Assembly: GCA_030704615.1 (NCBI GenBank)
Contig: CM060734.1
Coordinates: 59,350,042-59,414,041 of the forward strand
Reading direction: 5' to 3'
Length of the DNA stretch: 64,000 nt
Source of the DNA: Takakia lepidozioides
Taxonomy: Eukaryota > Streptophyta > Takakiopsida > Takakiales > Takakiaceae
Of this stretch, positions 10,392 through 21,265 are shown piece by piece. The notes beneath the pieces were generated by a model that was not told where the DNA came from, ran no database searches, and was given only the letters and a program-made list of their open reading frames with translations. The position numbers and the translations under genes were made by a program. How positions within the stretch are numbered: the first letter of the stretch is position 1; each line of letters opens with the position of its first letter.

Positions 10392-13253
10392 TCAATAAAA
10401 CAATGGCAGGGCCTCCATGTATCTCACGCCTTGTTTTTTCCAACAACTGGGGTACATATGAGGGTTGATTAAAGCGTTATCCTAGCGACCAAGAAAGAAT
10501 CTTACTATCAAAAGTTGCTAATGTGTAGCTGGGTGGTCTGCTTAATGTGCTAAAACTGAAGCTGATTTCAAATTCTTTCCTTGAAACTGGTTGAAATGGA
10601 ATACTTGCAATGGGTCATTGCATTCCTCGGGCATTCCTCAAGTGCATAACCCTTACATTTCCGGGTCCATCTTTATACCATCGCCCTTGACCATGATGGG
10701 GATTGGTATGGCATGAGCAGAAAAAAAAAACCCGGGTGAACAGGATCCACCATAATGGGGGTAATATGTATGCCAACGAAAATACATATAATAGGCGGAC
10801 ATAAGGACTTTATTGCGTTAATAGGGTCTACATGGTATCTGAATCTAAACCTGAAGAAGAATCCACATGCTCCGTAAAGATAATTTGAACCTCTAGAAAA
10901 CCTTACATTTTATATTTGATGACATAAAAACTCTTGAAATGGAGAAAATGCTAGAATCCATGAAGCGAAAAGGAATTTACGCTAGCTTCGGTTGATGATA
11001 TATATATATATATATAACCACAAAATGCATAGAGTAATTTATGTGTAAACTCCTAACCTAACGGAATAAACAAATAATATCACAGCAAAAAAGGAGTTTC
11101 GTAAACAAAAAAAACCCTCGTTCATCTTAAGCCACCCCAATACCATAAACAAAAAAAGGTTTCGCCGTAATAATGTCCGAGCACATTGCCATATCAAAAA
11201 ATAAACAATATTAACATTCACACCCTAATTTAAATGACTGCTCTTCCTTACTAGAGTTTCGCTGGTGAAACTATTCGACACTAATCATTCTCTATGTTAT
11301 TCACCACCCAAACAAACCAATGTAGGAAGAATGGTCAAAAAACCTCATCACTAAAGTTCTAAAGGCCGCGACATCTTGCTCCCAATCTTTACCCGACCAC
11401 ACAAATGCCAAGGCCTTGCCAAGGGCAGTTTTTAAATTCCTACGAAAATTGAAGACAACAACTCATCAGTCTATCCTGGCACTGAAAAAACGATGACAAT
11501 TAATCTTCATTTCCTATGACCAAAAAAATAAGCGAAAAAATATTTTTCTTCTCTATATAACGACAAACCAATACCAAAATAAATATCTATTTCAATACTA
11601 GCTACTAGGTCCTATAAGAAACAAAACCACCTCAGAGACAAACTTGAGAGCTTCATAACCGATACAAGTGATAAAACACACATGACCAACGAAGACAACA
11701 TTTACAGAAAAATAACATTCGAACAGAATTGATCTAACTTCTAACAAGAAGTCCTCTCTCTGCATATAGTTAAAACCTTGTGGACATTCAATAGAACACA
11801 AATATGTAATAGTCAAGTACTGCTTTTGGTAATGCAATATTATGAATAGAGTATTTCGCTAGCAAAATGTGAGAAATCCTCAAAGATATTGAGTTTTAAG
11901 AGTTTCGCTAGTGAAATAGACCCCCAGAAACAACTAATCCAAAAGAAAAAACGATAGTCAATCTGCTTGAGCACACACAAATTTTGATTTTTTTTTTTCA
12001 TTTTTTTCATAATTTTGTCGCGTGAACATATTTTCGTTTCGATGTAAGATATTCTCAAAATCTTCTCGGGATATATGGAATACTCTGTTCTGCTGGTGTC
12101 AGCATGCTCATCGCTACCCGACCATTTCTATATAAATCCTCAAGCTTCTCCGTTGGCTTTTCAATCTCTCATTGTTCGTCTTTCGTAATACTCGGCGAAG
12201 TCAATTGGTGTCAATCATTTAAGCAACATTGCTGAATCTTGATGTCGGTAGGACCACCTCTTATATCAGGTGCTTGTGGCTTCGTTTAACATCTATCACT
12301 ACTTTCTTTTTTTGAGAAGAAAGCTCAACAATGGTTTGATACTTATCACAACAACATTGAAAGTTGAAGTTTTTTTTTTTTTTTTTTTTTTTTTTAGATT
12401 CATTACAAATCAGTTTGCTAGATTTTGGAAGAATGATTGCATGATCAGAAACAAAGTACGTGCATGCTTGGTCGTGGAGTATGAATGAAAACTATTTTAC
12501 AAATATATATCAGATCATTCAAAACCTTATAAAAAGAATATTGAAGAGTTTTGAAGTGCTTTACCGTTGCTCGAAGGTGGTAATGCCATTCTCGACGACA
12601 AACACATTAGAAAAAATGATCATTTTGCAAATATGGAAGCCGATATGGTTACAACTGCACTACTATGTTAGTGCATTGCTTTGTTTTTATAAGATTCTAC
12701 TCACCATCATTTGAATCAGCTTCGCAACCTCTTAACTTCCCATCGCGTGAATACGCTCGCACCCTAACCCAATCTCCCTATCTCCAATCGCACCTACCTC
12801 CAATGGCCAAGAAGTCATGATATATGCCATATCCGTTGTGTGCTGAGTGGGGTGCATGAAATTGGAACTATTTGCGACATGGCCCAAGCAACTATACCGG
12901 ATGGACTTTTCATTTTACAACCTTACAAAGATACCCAACTCTTCCCCAGAGGGAAAGCAAAAACATATACAAGAAGCGTCATTCCTGCTCATTGTAGATG
13001 AGGGACAGGTGAGGAAATATGGAATATATGTAAATGTTCAAATTGGGGATAAGAAGCACTTGCGCAACATGTATAGTAGTGAGTAACTTTCAATTTCTTA
13101 TATGTGAATAGGGGGGCAAGAATTTCATCTCCAAATCTCTGTTTTTTTTTTTTTTTTTTGATCTTGCTCACTTGGGGGTAGTTTGCTACTCAATAGTCTT
13201 AATATCTAGCTACTCGCATCAAGTTTGGGGTGCGTAGTCTTATATTGGTGGCG
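10392..13253. other. AT-rich intergenic DNA with simple repeats
   Basis: No gene recognised. It holds an (AT)n run at about 10998-11016, a 26-nt T tract at 12370-12395 and an 18-nt T tract at 13142-13159. The short ORFs here show no family motifs. Confidence 0.6.
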
Positions 13254-13956
13254 ATGGCAATCACTATGCATCGTATGATACAAGGTTTACTGTTGTTTTT
13301 GGTGATCTTTGCTTTTGCTTTCAATTCGGTCAAGTCAGTTTGTCCATCGGGTGCCGTGTTCATGTTCGGAGACTCACTTTCCGATACAGGAAATGATCAA
13401 GCAGCATGTCCATCAAACCAACAAGTACACTTGAATAGACCTTACGGAGAAACATTTTTTGGACATCCAGCAGGCCGCTTTTCGAATGGGCATATTGTGA
13501 TTGATTTCGTCACTCACGCCTTTGGACTGCCCTTCCTCACCACAATTCAAGCATATGTAACGAACCGTACCAACTCCAATTTTCGACACGAGATTAATTT
13601 TGCTTACGTTGGAGCTACTGCACGAAACGATGACTATTTGGTTCTATATAATCTCGAGCTTCAAGTTGAACAATTTTTGGATTTCAAAACCAATGCAAAA
13701 TCAAAACTGGCAAGAGAAGCGATACCCACTTCATTATGACAATGGATTATACATTATACATGCTAGGGGCAACGATTTCTCATATCAGTATCTCTGACAC
13801 ATGGGACCTACAGAGGTCATGAAACATATTGTGTCTCAATCGGCCAGAGTTCTAACCATAGCTACCCAGAACCAAGCCACAACAATCAAACCTCCCAAGT
13901 ACCTCGTACACTACTGGGAAAACCTCGGGCATCCCACTTTCATGCCCTGCTTGTGA
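13254..13956 (+). pseudogene. GDSL esterase/lipase pseudogene, 5' part
   Basis: From ATG 13254 the protein has a signal peptide (hydrophobic core about residues 10-26) and the GDSL block I VFMFGDSLSDTGND, then GRFSNG and INFAYVGATA, all typical of plant secreted GDSL lipases. A 1-nt shift near 13720 moves the reading into the next frame, which continues with NGLYIIHARGNDFSYQY (the block III G-x-N-D). A TGA at 13795-13797 follows, after which the same frame still reads GPTEVMKHIVSQSARVL and then fades at about 13956. The catalytic Asp/His block is missing. A minus-strand piece covering later parts of a GDSL protein lies at 15.9-16.1 kb. Confidence 0.75.
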
Positions 13957-14700
13957 ATGACAAACTAAGATACCGACATAAGAGTGCCAGAACATATTTG
14001 CATTCTAACTCAACAACTATGTACTACCCAGCCCACGAAAGTAACGACTATGCACCACACAGCTGATCTGGCCATGCTCGTCCTTCAGGTAGTAGTGGTC
14101 AACACGACTCCCTCGATCATGTGAAACAAACTGTTCTGCCCTATCCACAAAATGTTTCAAGACCTGAGATGCCATGGAAAGAACTGCACCCAGCATGCAC
14201 CTTGACCTTGAATCCAGAAGGGGGCTGGGGTTGCAAACTGCAGATTGTGTGAAATTCACTGCTGGATGTGGAAAAGCCCCAGCCCTTCAGGCAATCCACC
14301 TTCCTCACATCTGTTGACAAAGCTCCAGGCTGCTGGTGACTGCAGGGTGTCAAGTTACAAAGCTCGCACCCCAGAAACCTCTCGACGTTTCCTGAAGCTC
14401 CTGAAGCCTTCAGATTAAGACAATATGCTTTGTTATACACAAATATCCACCTCTGTCAGGAACAAAATGACACCAAAAGGTTCAAACCTCCTCCCGCGTA
14501 TCTCCAATTTGTTCACCAACCATCGACACTGCACAGAGAACACTCTCCTGCACCACTTCGGGCCTTCTCCTATAAAAGAACAAACAGGTGGGAAAGACTG
14601 ACTGGTCGTCGGAGGAGGAACAAATAAGCAACTAAAGAAATAGTCGGACACATGAATGATGCACAACTCTACAAGAGCAAAAAAAAAAAAAAAAAAAAAA
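13957..14700. other. no gene recognised; poly-A tract at its end
   Basis: Unassigned sequence ending in a 23-nt A run (14679-14701) directly before the 250-bp repeats. Confidence 0.6.
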
Positions 14701-15449
14701 ACTCCCAACCTAATCAGTAGAACTTTGTCCGACACTGCTCTTCAAACAGCATGCAAAGTGCAGAGGAAAATTATACTACTAAAAGTATGATGAACAAAGC
14801 AATAATGAGCTTCAAGGACAGAATGCCTAACAAATGGCACAATAATCAAAATGTAATGTTGGTAGAGGATGATATATTTCTCTTTCCTGAGACTCATCTA
14901 TCCTGAGAATGCATGCAAAGTTTTATCAACATTGTAAAAAAAAACTCCAACTGACTCGGTCTAGCTAATTCTCTGGGACACTGCTCTTCAAACAGTATGT
15001 GTATGCAAAGTGCAGAGGAATATTATACTACTAAAAGGATGATGAACAAAGTAATAATGAGCTTCAAGGACAGAATGCCCCTAACAAATGGCATAACAAT
15101 CAAAATGTAATGTTGGTAGAGGATGATATATTTCTCTTTCTTGAGATCATCTATCCTTAGAATGCATGCAAATTTCTATCCACATTGTCAAAAAAACTCC
15201 CAACCGACTCAGTCTAGCTAATTTTGTCTGACACTGCTCTTCAAACAACATGTGTATGCAACTTGCAAATGAATATTATACTACTAAAAGTACAATTAAT
15301 AAAGTAATAATGAGCTTCAATGAAAGAGTGCCTAACAAATGGCACAACAATCAAAATGTAATGTTGGTAGAGGATGATATATTTCTCTTTCCTGAGACTC
15401 ATCTATCCTTAGAATGCATGCAAATTTTTATCAACATTGTCAAAAAAAC
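14701..15449 (+). repeat. three tandem copies of a ~250-bp unit
   Basis: Units of about 244, 252 and 253 bp begin near 14701, 14945 and 15197. Each starts with ACTCCCAACC or a variant after an A-rich stretch and contains GACACTGCTCTTCAAACA, ATTATACTACTAAAAG, CAAATGGCA and GTAATGTTGGTAGAGGATG. The second and third copies share changes (for example ATGTGTATGCAA) absent from the first, so the array probably grew stepwise. No coding function is seen. Confidence 0.85.
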
Positions 15450-15481
15450 TCCCAACCGACTTAGTCCAGCAACACTTTACG

Positions 15482-15911
15482 CATTTGATGAACTTCCTTT
15501 CAGAAATATTTGGGAAAGATGGTCCCAGTCAATATGGATGACATACTGATATACTCAAAGATCAAAGAAGAACATGAACAACATCTACGTCTGGTCTTGG
15601 ATATACTAAGAGAGAATCACTTATTTGCTAAGAAAAACAAATGTAAGTTCTTTGTAGACCATATGGATTACTGGAGGTATTGTATCTCCAAGGACGAAAT
15701 CTTAATTGATCCCAAGAAAGTCCAAATAGTTGTTGAAATCCTAAGCCAAATGATGAGACTGAGGTCAGGTTCCTACTTCCCAAGCAATGTAATCGCGCCG
15801 TCTCTGCAGGCTCAATATGTGATGGTGGGTTTTCTTTGTCCAAAAAATTTCTAGATTTGAATAGTGGACATTATGAATTTTTGGTGATGCCATTTGGGCT
15901 CACTAATGCTC
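15482..15911 (+). pseudogene. Ty3/gypsy reverse transcriptase fragments in scrambled order
   Basis: 15510-15735 reads VNMDDILIYSKIKEEHEQHL and then ENHLFAKKNKCKF, the region around and after the catalytic YxDD block of gypsy reverse transcriptase. At 15855-15911 a different frame reads GHYEFLVMPFGLTNAP, a block that normally lies before the catalytic block. The order is therefore rearranged, which rules out a working enzyme. The second fragment ends abruptly against a GDSL fragment of opposite orientation. Confidence 0.75.
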
Positions 15912-16128
15912 CATACCCACAAGCCGCTTGGAATGTATTCTATTTCGGAAATCCATATTTTTCTGGATTCTTCAGAATGTCCACATTGATGTCATAATAT
16001 TGACCGAAATGAATAGAAATTCCCTGAAGCCGTTGCTGGAGATCTTGAATCATCCTTTTCAAGCCCTCGTTATAGGCTAAAACAACCTCATTAACGGGAA
16101 TCAAACACACATGCTCATCTCCTGAAAC
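15912..16128 (-). pseudogene. GDSL esterase/lipase pseudogene, 3' part on the opposite strand
   Basis: Minus-strand reading gives CLIPVNEVVLAYNEGLKRM, DLQQRLQGISIHFGQYYDI and NPEKYGF, then a stop, then AACGYG. This is the typical C-terminal half of plant GDSL lipases (YN..L, NP..YGF, ACCGYG). The final catalytic DxxH block is not seen; the fragment is cut by the gypsy piece. It may be the missing half of the copy at 13.3 kb moved by an inversion, or a second decayed copy. Confidence 0.7.
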
Positions 16129-17189
16129 CTCAGGAGTGCCCCAATTTGAGAGGAAAATAACCTTTGACAGGAACGGTTAATGTAGATGAAATAATATCTA
16201 GTCCGTACGTTATATAAATTCTTTGTAGTCGCTGAAAACTATTTGTGGGTATCACAGACCAGTCCAAATCTCCAGACATCAGACCATTCTCCGACCTTCG
16301 GTCATCGCTAGAATGTCACCTTTTGGTGAAAATGTATTAGGGTTTAGCCAAAACCTGTCGACGTGGCCTTCTGTCTTGCTGAGAAACAAAAACTTGGCAC
16401 TAGCTGGCATCCTAATTAGTGTCAGGTATAGAGGTGGGGTGCTTGCTCTGTAAATATGGGTTGTTATAGTCAGCTGCTTGCAGCAATGGGGATCTATGCA
16501 TCGCTGCTTAGAGGCAGGGATAGCTGAAGGAGTGTGTGGGTGCAGGTCAATCCCAGAGCACAAGATTTCAAGCACGAGAGTAGGAGCTAGCCACTGTGGA
16601 TATCAAGCCACTAGAAACATGTGTGGGTGGATGTTCAATGGGAGAAGCTGGAAGCAGCTAAGTGAATGTCTGTGCCGGGTGCTGGTGGGTTGTGATCATT
16701 GGGGCACTTACAGTACGACCACCCCTCCTCTTTAAGTGATGCAGACCTGATGGACTTATGATCTTTCTCTGTTCATTGCACGAGGTGTCTCTGTTAAGTA
16801 ATTTCATAATATTTTTTTTCAGTAGAGATAGGGAGCCACCCTTCGCATGTTGAAAGGAGCAGAGTACTCGATTTTGCTATGAGGGTCTAGTTAGATATCT
16901 CCTTTTAGCCAGACATGGAGCAGAAAGTTGTGTGTTGGCGGCACATAGGAGATTACACACCAGGGGAATCTGCACAGATCTTATGTTGTAGAGGGATGTT
17001 ATTTATTTGGTCTTCCTGATTCAATTTCGAGTGTTTAAAGTTTTGTTGCAATTGTTGTGAGTGTAAAGATGAACGCTAACAGTCTTGAAGTGGTTCTCGG
17101 TATGCATACAAAAATGATGTTGCAGTTGGTTGTTGCAAGCATGCATAATGTGATTTGTACAACTTGGTCAGAGTATTGAGTCATGCAGG
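16129..17189. other. upstream region of the PPR gene, partly duplicated downstream
   Basis: No gene seen. About 16455-16665 (GTCAGCTGCTTGCAGCAA through GCTGGAAGCAGC) is related to 19567-19760 upstream of the PPR fragment, so this region was duplicated together with the gene start. Confidence 0.6.
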
Positions 17190-19094
17190 ATGGCAGGGTT
17201 GAATCAGGCACAGTTCTTTGAAACCACCACCATGATTGAAGGAGGACCAAGAGGAGGAATCAGCAAGAACTCTGCTGAAAGTTGGGGGTATGTGAGGACG
17301 CTGTGTAAGGCGGGACACCTGAAAGAGGCGCTGCACATTTTGAACCAAAGAGACATTCCCGCAGATTCAAGTACTTATGTCTGCCTCTTGCAGCAGGTCA
17401 CCAAGTTGAAAGGCATACGAGAGGGAAAGCAAGTGCACACCCACATTATCCGTAGTGGATTCAAGCCAAACATCTTTCTATTCAACACCCTTGTCAACAT
17501 GTATGCCAAGTGCGGAAGCATGGTGGATGCTCGCCGAGTGTTTGACAAAATGAAAGAACGAGATGTATTTACGTGGAATATAATGATAGCAGGCCATGCC
17601 AAGCATGGGGGGGGTTGGGAGGCTTTGGAGATTTATGAGCAAATGCAACAGGAAGGGATGATGCCTGACAAGGTCACGTTCATTTGCGTTCTCAATGCGT
17701 GTGCCAGTCTGGCTGCCCTGGAAAGAGGCAAGCAGATACATGCTGACATCATGAAAGCTGGAAGTGCACCACATATCATTGTGGATACTGCCCTCATTGC
17801 TATGTATGCCAAATGTGGGGGCTTAAAGGATGCACGGAGAGTGTTTGACACTATGGCGCAGCGGAATGTGGTCTCCTGGAATGCAATGATTGCAGGATAT
17901 GCTCAGAATCGGCGTGATAGGGATGCTCTTAGAATCTATTACCAAATGATGCAGGAAGGCGCAACAGCCGACAAGGTCACATACATTTGTGTTCTCAACG
18001 TGTGTGCCAGTCTGGAAATCCTGGAAAAGGGCATAGAGGTCCATGCTGCCATTGGCAAAGCCGGAATTGCACCAGACATTATTCTGGAGACTGCCCTTGT
18101 CGACATGTATGCCAAATGTGGGAGTATGAAGTATGCATGTCAAGTGTTTGACAATATGGCTAAACGTAATGTGGTGTCATGGACTGCAATGATCACAGGA
18201 TATGCCAAATGCGGAAGCATCAGGGATGCCCGTCGAGTATTCAACATGATGGCTGAAAGAAATGTGGTATCTTGGAATGCAATGATTGCAGGATATGCAC
18301 AGCACGGTTATGGTAGGGAGGCCTTACAATTATTTGGGCAAATGCAACAGGAGGGCCTGAAGCCGAATGTGATCTCATGGAGCACAATGATCTCAGGATA
18401 TGCTCAGCATGGATGTGGTAAGGAGGCTTTGGAGATGTATGAGCAAATGATACAGGAAGGGGTGACACCAAACAATGTCACGTTCATTTCCATTCTCAAT
18501 GCGTGTGCCAGCCTGGCGGCCCTGGAAAAGGGCAAAGAAATCCATGCTGACATTGTGAAAGCTAGAATTGTGCAAGATATTCATCTGGAGAATACCCTTG
18601 TCAACATGTATGCCAAATGTGGGAGTGTAAAGGATGCCCATCAAGTGTTCAACAATATGCTGGAGCGAGATGTGGTCTCATGGAGCGCCATGATCGCAGG
18701 ATATGGGCAGCATGGATTTGGCAGGGACGCCCTCCAACTATTTGAACAAATGCAACAGGAAGGGGTGCAGCCGAACCTTATTACCTTTACATGTGTCCTT
18801 TCTGCATGTAGCCGTGTGGGCCTATTGGATGAAGGCCATCACTACTTTGATTCCATGAGTCGAGATCATGGCCTCACTTCTAGCGCAGAGCATTTTAGCT
18901 GTATGGTGGACCTTCTTGGTCGTGCCGGGCAATTGAATGAGGCAGAGGATCTTATCAACAAAATGCCAACTAAACCAGGTGCTACAGTCTGGGGGGCATT
19001 GCTTAGTGCCTGCAGAAATCATGGCAATGTGGAAGTAGCAGAACGTGCAGCTAAATGTCTTCTCAACTGGAAGCCACAGCACACTGCAACTTAA
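17190..19094 (+). CDS. PLS-type pentatricopeptide repeat protein, E motif cut short
   Basis: An intronless 634-residue protein built almost wholly of about 35-residue PPR units in the P-L-S pattern. Markers recur (VNMYAKCGSMVDARRVFD, VVSWNAMIAGYAQ, ALQLFGQMQQEG, HADI), with roughly 15-16 motifs from about residue 30. Members of this family bind organellar RNA one base per motif and act in editing or processing in mitochondria or plastids. The E-domain region begins with VWGALLSACRNHGNVEVAERA, but the ORF ends at HTAT with TAA (19092-19094). The same frame then continues VVLSNIY, the normal next E-motif residues. The usual rest of E, E+ and DYW is therefore absent through a nonsense change. 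ATG 17190 is the first in frame; a short N-terminal transit peptide is possible but not obvious. Confidence 0.85.
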   Translation: MAGLNQAQFFETTTMIEGGPRGGISKNSAESWGYVRTLCKAGHLKEALHILNQRDIPADSSTYVCLLQQVTKLKGIREGKQVHTHIIRSGFKPNIFLFNTLVNMYAKCGSMVDARRVFDKMKERDVFTWNIMIAGHAKHGGGWEALEIYEQMQQEGMMPDKVTFICVLNACASLAALERGKQIHADIMKAGSAPHIIVDTALIAMYAKCGGLKDARRVFDTMAQRNVVSWNAMIAGYAQNRRDRDALRIYYQMMQEGATADKVTYICVLNVCASLEILEKGIEVHAAIGKAGIAPDIILETALVDMYAKCGSMKYACQVFDNMAKRNVVSWTAMITGYAKCGSIRDARRVFNMMAERNVVSWNAMIAGYAQHGYGREALQLFGQMQQEGLKPNVISWSTMISGYAQHGCGKEALEMYEQMIQEGVTPNNVTFISILNACASLAALEKGKEIHADIVKARIVQDIHLENTLVNMYAKCGSVKDAHQVFNNMLERDVVSWSAMIAGYGQHGFGRDALQLFEQMQQEGVQPNLITFTCVLSACSRVGLLDEGHHYFDSMSRDHGLTSSAEHFSCMVDLLGRAGQLNEAEDLINKMPTKPGATVWGALLSACRNHGNVEVAERAAKCLLNWKPQHTAT

Positions 19095-19566
19095 GTGGTG
19101 CTATCAAACATCTATAAAGAAAAACTAGCTGCTTGCAGGATACAAGGTGAAGTACAATTTGGTGAGGGCACCTTCTTCAAAAGCACATTTATACCTGTTT
19201 TATCCTTTTGTCCCTACTTTTTCATCATAGGTCTTTGTAAGTAGCTTGGTCGCTGGATTTGTGGTAGTTGTCTGCTGTTTCTAACATGTTACGCTAATGG
19301 GTCGCAGGCAAATATCCAGAATCTGAAATAGAGATGAGGAGAAGCTTTGGAAGGAATACTCTCAAAACCCCAGTCAATGGGACAATCAAGGCAGGAAGGT
19401 GAATGTCTGTTATGTTATGGCAGAAGCATACAACAAAAAACTTTCTTAGAAATTGTCAGTCTCCTGCTCTCCCTAATGCATTCAAAACGTCTTGTAAGCA
19501 ATTCAGCATAGGCACTGGTATGTGGTAAAGTAGGGTTTGGGTGTTTGTCACATAAATTCCAAGTTG

Positions 19567-19760
19567 TTGCTGTCAGCTATTAGCAACAAGGGGAAGAATC
19601 TATGCATAATCGTTGCTGAGCAGGGATGACTGAAGTAGATGCTGGGATGGAGTGTGGGTCCAGATCCATCTGACAGGGCGGGATATCAAGCACAAGACTA
19701 GTAATGAGCCAATGTTGATTGGCAGCTACAAGAAACCTGCATTGGTAGATGGTCAACTGG
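19567..19760 (+). repeat. duplicate of the PPR gene upstream region
   Basis: Diverged copy of about 16455-16665 (shared GGATATCAAGC, GGAAGCAGC and surrounding order). It directly precedes the duplicated PPR start, whereas the functional copy has about 550 bp in between. Confidence 0.55.
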
Positions 19761-19794
19761 AAGCAGCACAGCTGATAAAATTAGGCACCTCCAC

Positions 19795-20090
19795 CATGAC
19801 CACCACTCCTGCTGGAGGACCAAGAAAGGCAATCCAGAATATCTCTTCTGGCACTTGTGGGCACCTGACAACACTGTGAGGGAGGACAACTGAAAAAGGC
19901 TTTGCACATTTTGAACCGAGGTGGTAGACTCCAATACTCATATCTGTCTCTTGCAGAAAAGCGCATGAACAGGAAAAGCCTCACAGTGGGAAAGCAGGTA
20001 CACACCCACATGATGTCAAGCGGATTCAAGCCAAATGCTTTTCTACACAATACCCTTATCAATCTGTATGTGGAGTGTCGTGGTGTTTCC
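19795..20090 (+). pseudogene. PPR pseudogene, partial duplicate of the N-terminal region
   Basis: Matches the first about 110 residues of the PPR gene at 17190: LKKALHILN, GKQVHTHMMSSGFKPNAF and NTLINLY correspond to its LKEALHILN, GKQVHTHIIRSGFKPNIF and NTLVNMY. Frames shift early (near 19880) and similarity stops at about 20090, after one or two motifs. Confidence 0.75.
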
Positions 20091-21150
20091 ATGCAAGACT
20101 ACGTATGCAGATGGGCATCCAAGTACGACTATCTTATCAGCAATTTCTGAAGTAGCAAAACAGAAGAGAACTACCCACCAGCATTCCACTCAGAACTTGA
20201 ACCTGCTATTTACAAAGTCAACAGACCACATCAACCAGCAAACCACTCCTCACTTTTCACTAACAACTGTAACAAGTGTAACTCAATAGCTCTAATAATA
20301 AGATAAAAGGGATGCGTTAATGGCCTCGTAGGCATGTCTACTGAAGTGCCACGTCAGATTTGCCACATAGGCAAATCCTACTGTCCATGTGGCAGTATCA
20401 CCTCCGTAACGTGACACACTGTAAAGTACCAAAATGACACGTAAGGTTTCCGATCCAATAGTCTTTCGCCACCACTTCACACTCTAAAGTTCTCAATAAG
20501 TTCCCCATTGATTGGCTTTACAGTTCCCTTTCTGTTCCCTTTCATTACTTACCCTAAACCCGACACACACCCACGCAAAGCGCACCCACAGATGTCGAGT
20601 AAGGAAAGACCAATCCGAACTTTGCCTTACTTACAGGTAAGGCAGCGCTTACAGCGACTGTACACTTACAGCAACCGGCATGTGTAGGTCGTGAGTACCG
20701 GGGAAAGCCGGTGGAAAGCTGCCGATGCTGTCACCGAGCCAGTCACCGACCAGCTAAACTCTGCAACCTTGGATGCGGCTCCACGTCACAAGCCAGCAGA
20801 TTCCAGCACGTAGACGCCACGCGGTGGCATCGTACGGCTCCTGGGCCCGCTAACTGTCACGGCAGGTTCCCGGTCACCGAAAACCGGAGGCGACGGAAAG
20901 TTACCTTACTGGTAAGTACGAATACCTGCGCGTAGTAAGGTAAATAGTTACTGTCCGTGGGGATTACGGGCTTCTAGAAGAGTAAGTGACCGGCAACCGG
21001 CAGTCGGCCGAGCAATAAAAGGCTGGCCCAGCCTGGCCTGACCGGCTGGGCCCGCTCACCGGCCACACCCGTATTGCAGGGGTTGCGGACAGTGGCAGTG
21101 CCCCAAGTGTCAAAGGAGTACTGGAGCAATGAACCTGGTCACTCGATTCG
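20091..21150. other. intergenic; GC-rich block with palindromes
   Basis: No gene. From 20621 to 20945 the sequence is rich in CCGG and carries TGCCTTAC/GTAAGGCA (20623-20644) and TTACCTTAC/GTAAGGTAA (about 20900-20943). These may be the ends of a 0.3-kb MITE-like element, but no target duplication was found. Confidence 0.45.
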
Positions 21151-21154
21151 GCGC

Positions 21155-21162
21155 TACGTGGC
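21155..21162 (+). promoter_or_regulatory. candidate ABRE, distal, dehydrin 2
   Basis: TACGTGGC is a textbook ABA-responsive element, about 100 bp upstream of the TATA box at 21260. Confidence 0.6.
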
Positions 21163-21245
21163 ATGCGCATACATTATGCAGATTGTTTGACAGTGGAGGT
21201 CGGACGGTGGGATGCGCTGGATAGCAGAGTCGATCCGGGGGGGGG

Positions 21246-21253
21246 GCACGTGG
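21246..21253 (+). promoter_or_regulatory. candidate ABRE/G-box, proximal, dehydrin 2
   Basis: GCACGTGG holds the palindromic G-box CACGTG, only about 7 bp upstream of the TATA box and just after a G11 run. Two ABREs close to a TATA box are the classic ABA-responsive arrangement. Confidence 0.65.
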
Positions 21254-21259
21254 TGGCGC

Positions 21260-21265
21260 TATATA
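21260..21265 (+). promoter_or_regulatory. TATA box of dehydrin 2
   Basis: CTATATAGG context. Transcription would start near 21290-21300, giving a leader of about 760 nt before ATG 22060. Such a long leader probably contains an intron; TTGTTGCCACAG ending at 22011 is a good acceptor, but I could not choose its donor. Confidence 0.6.
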
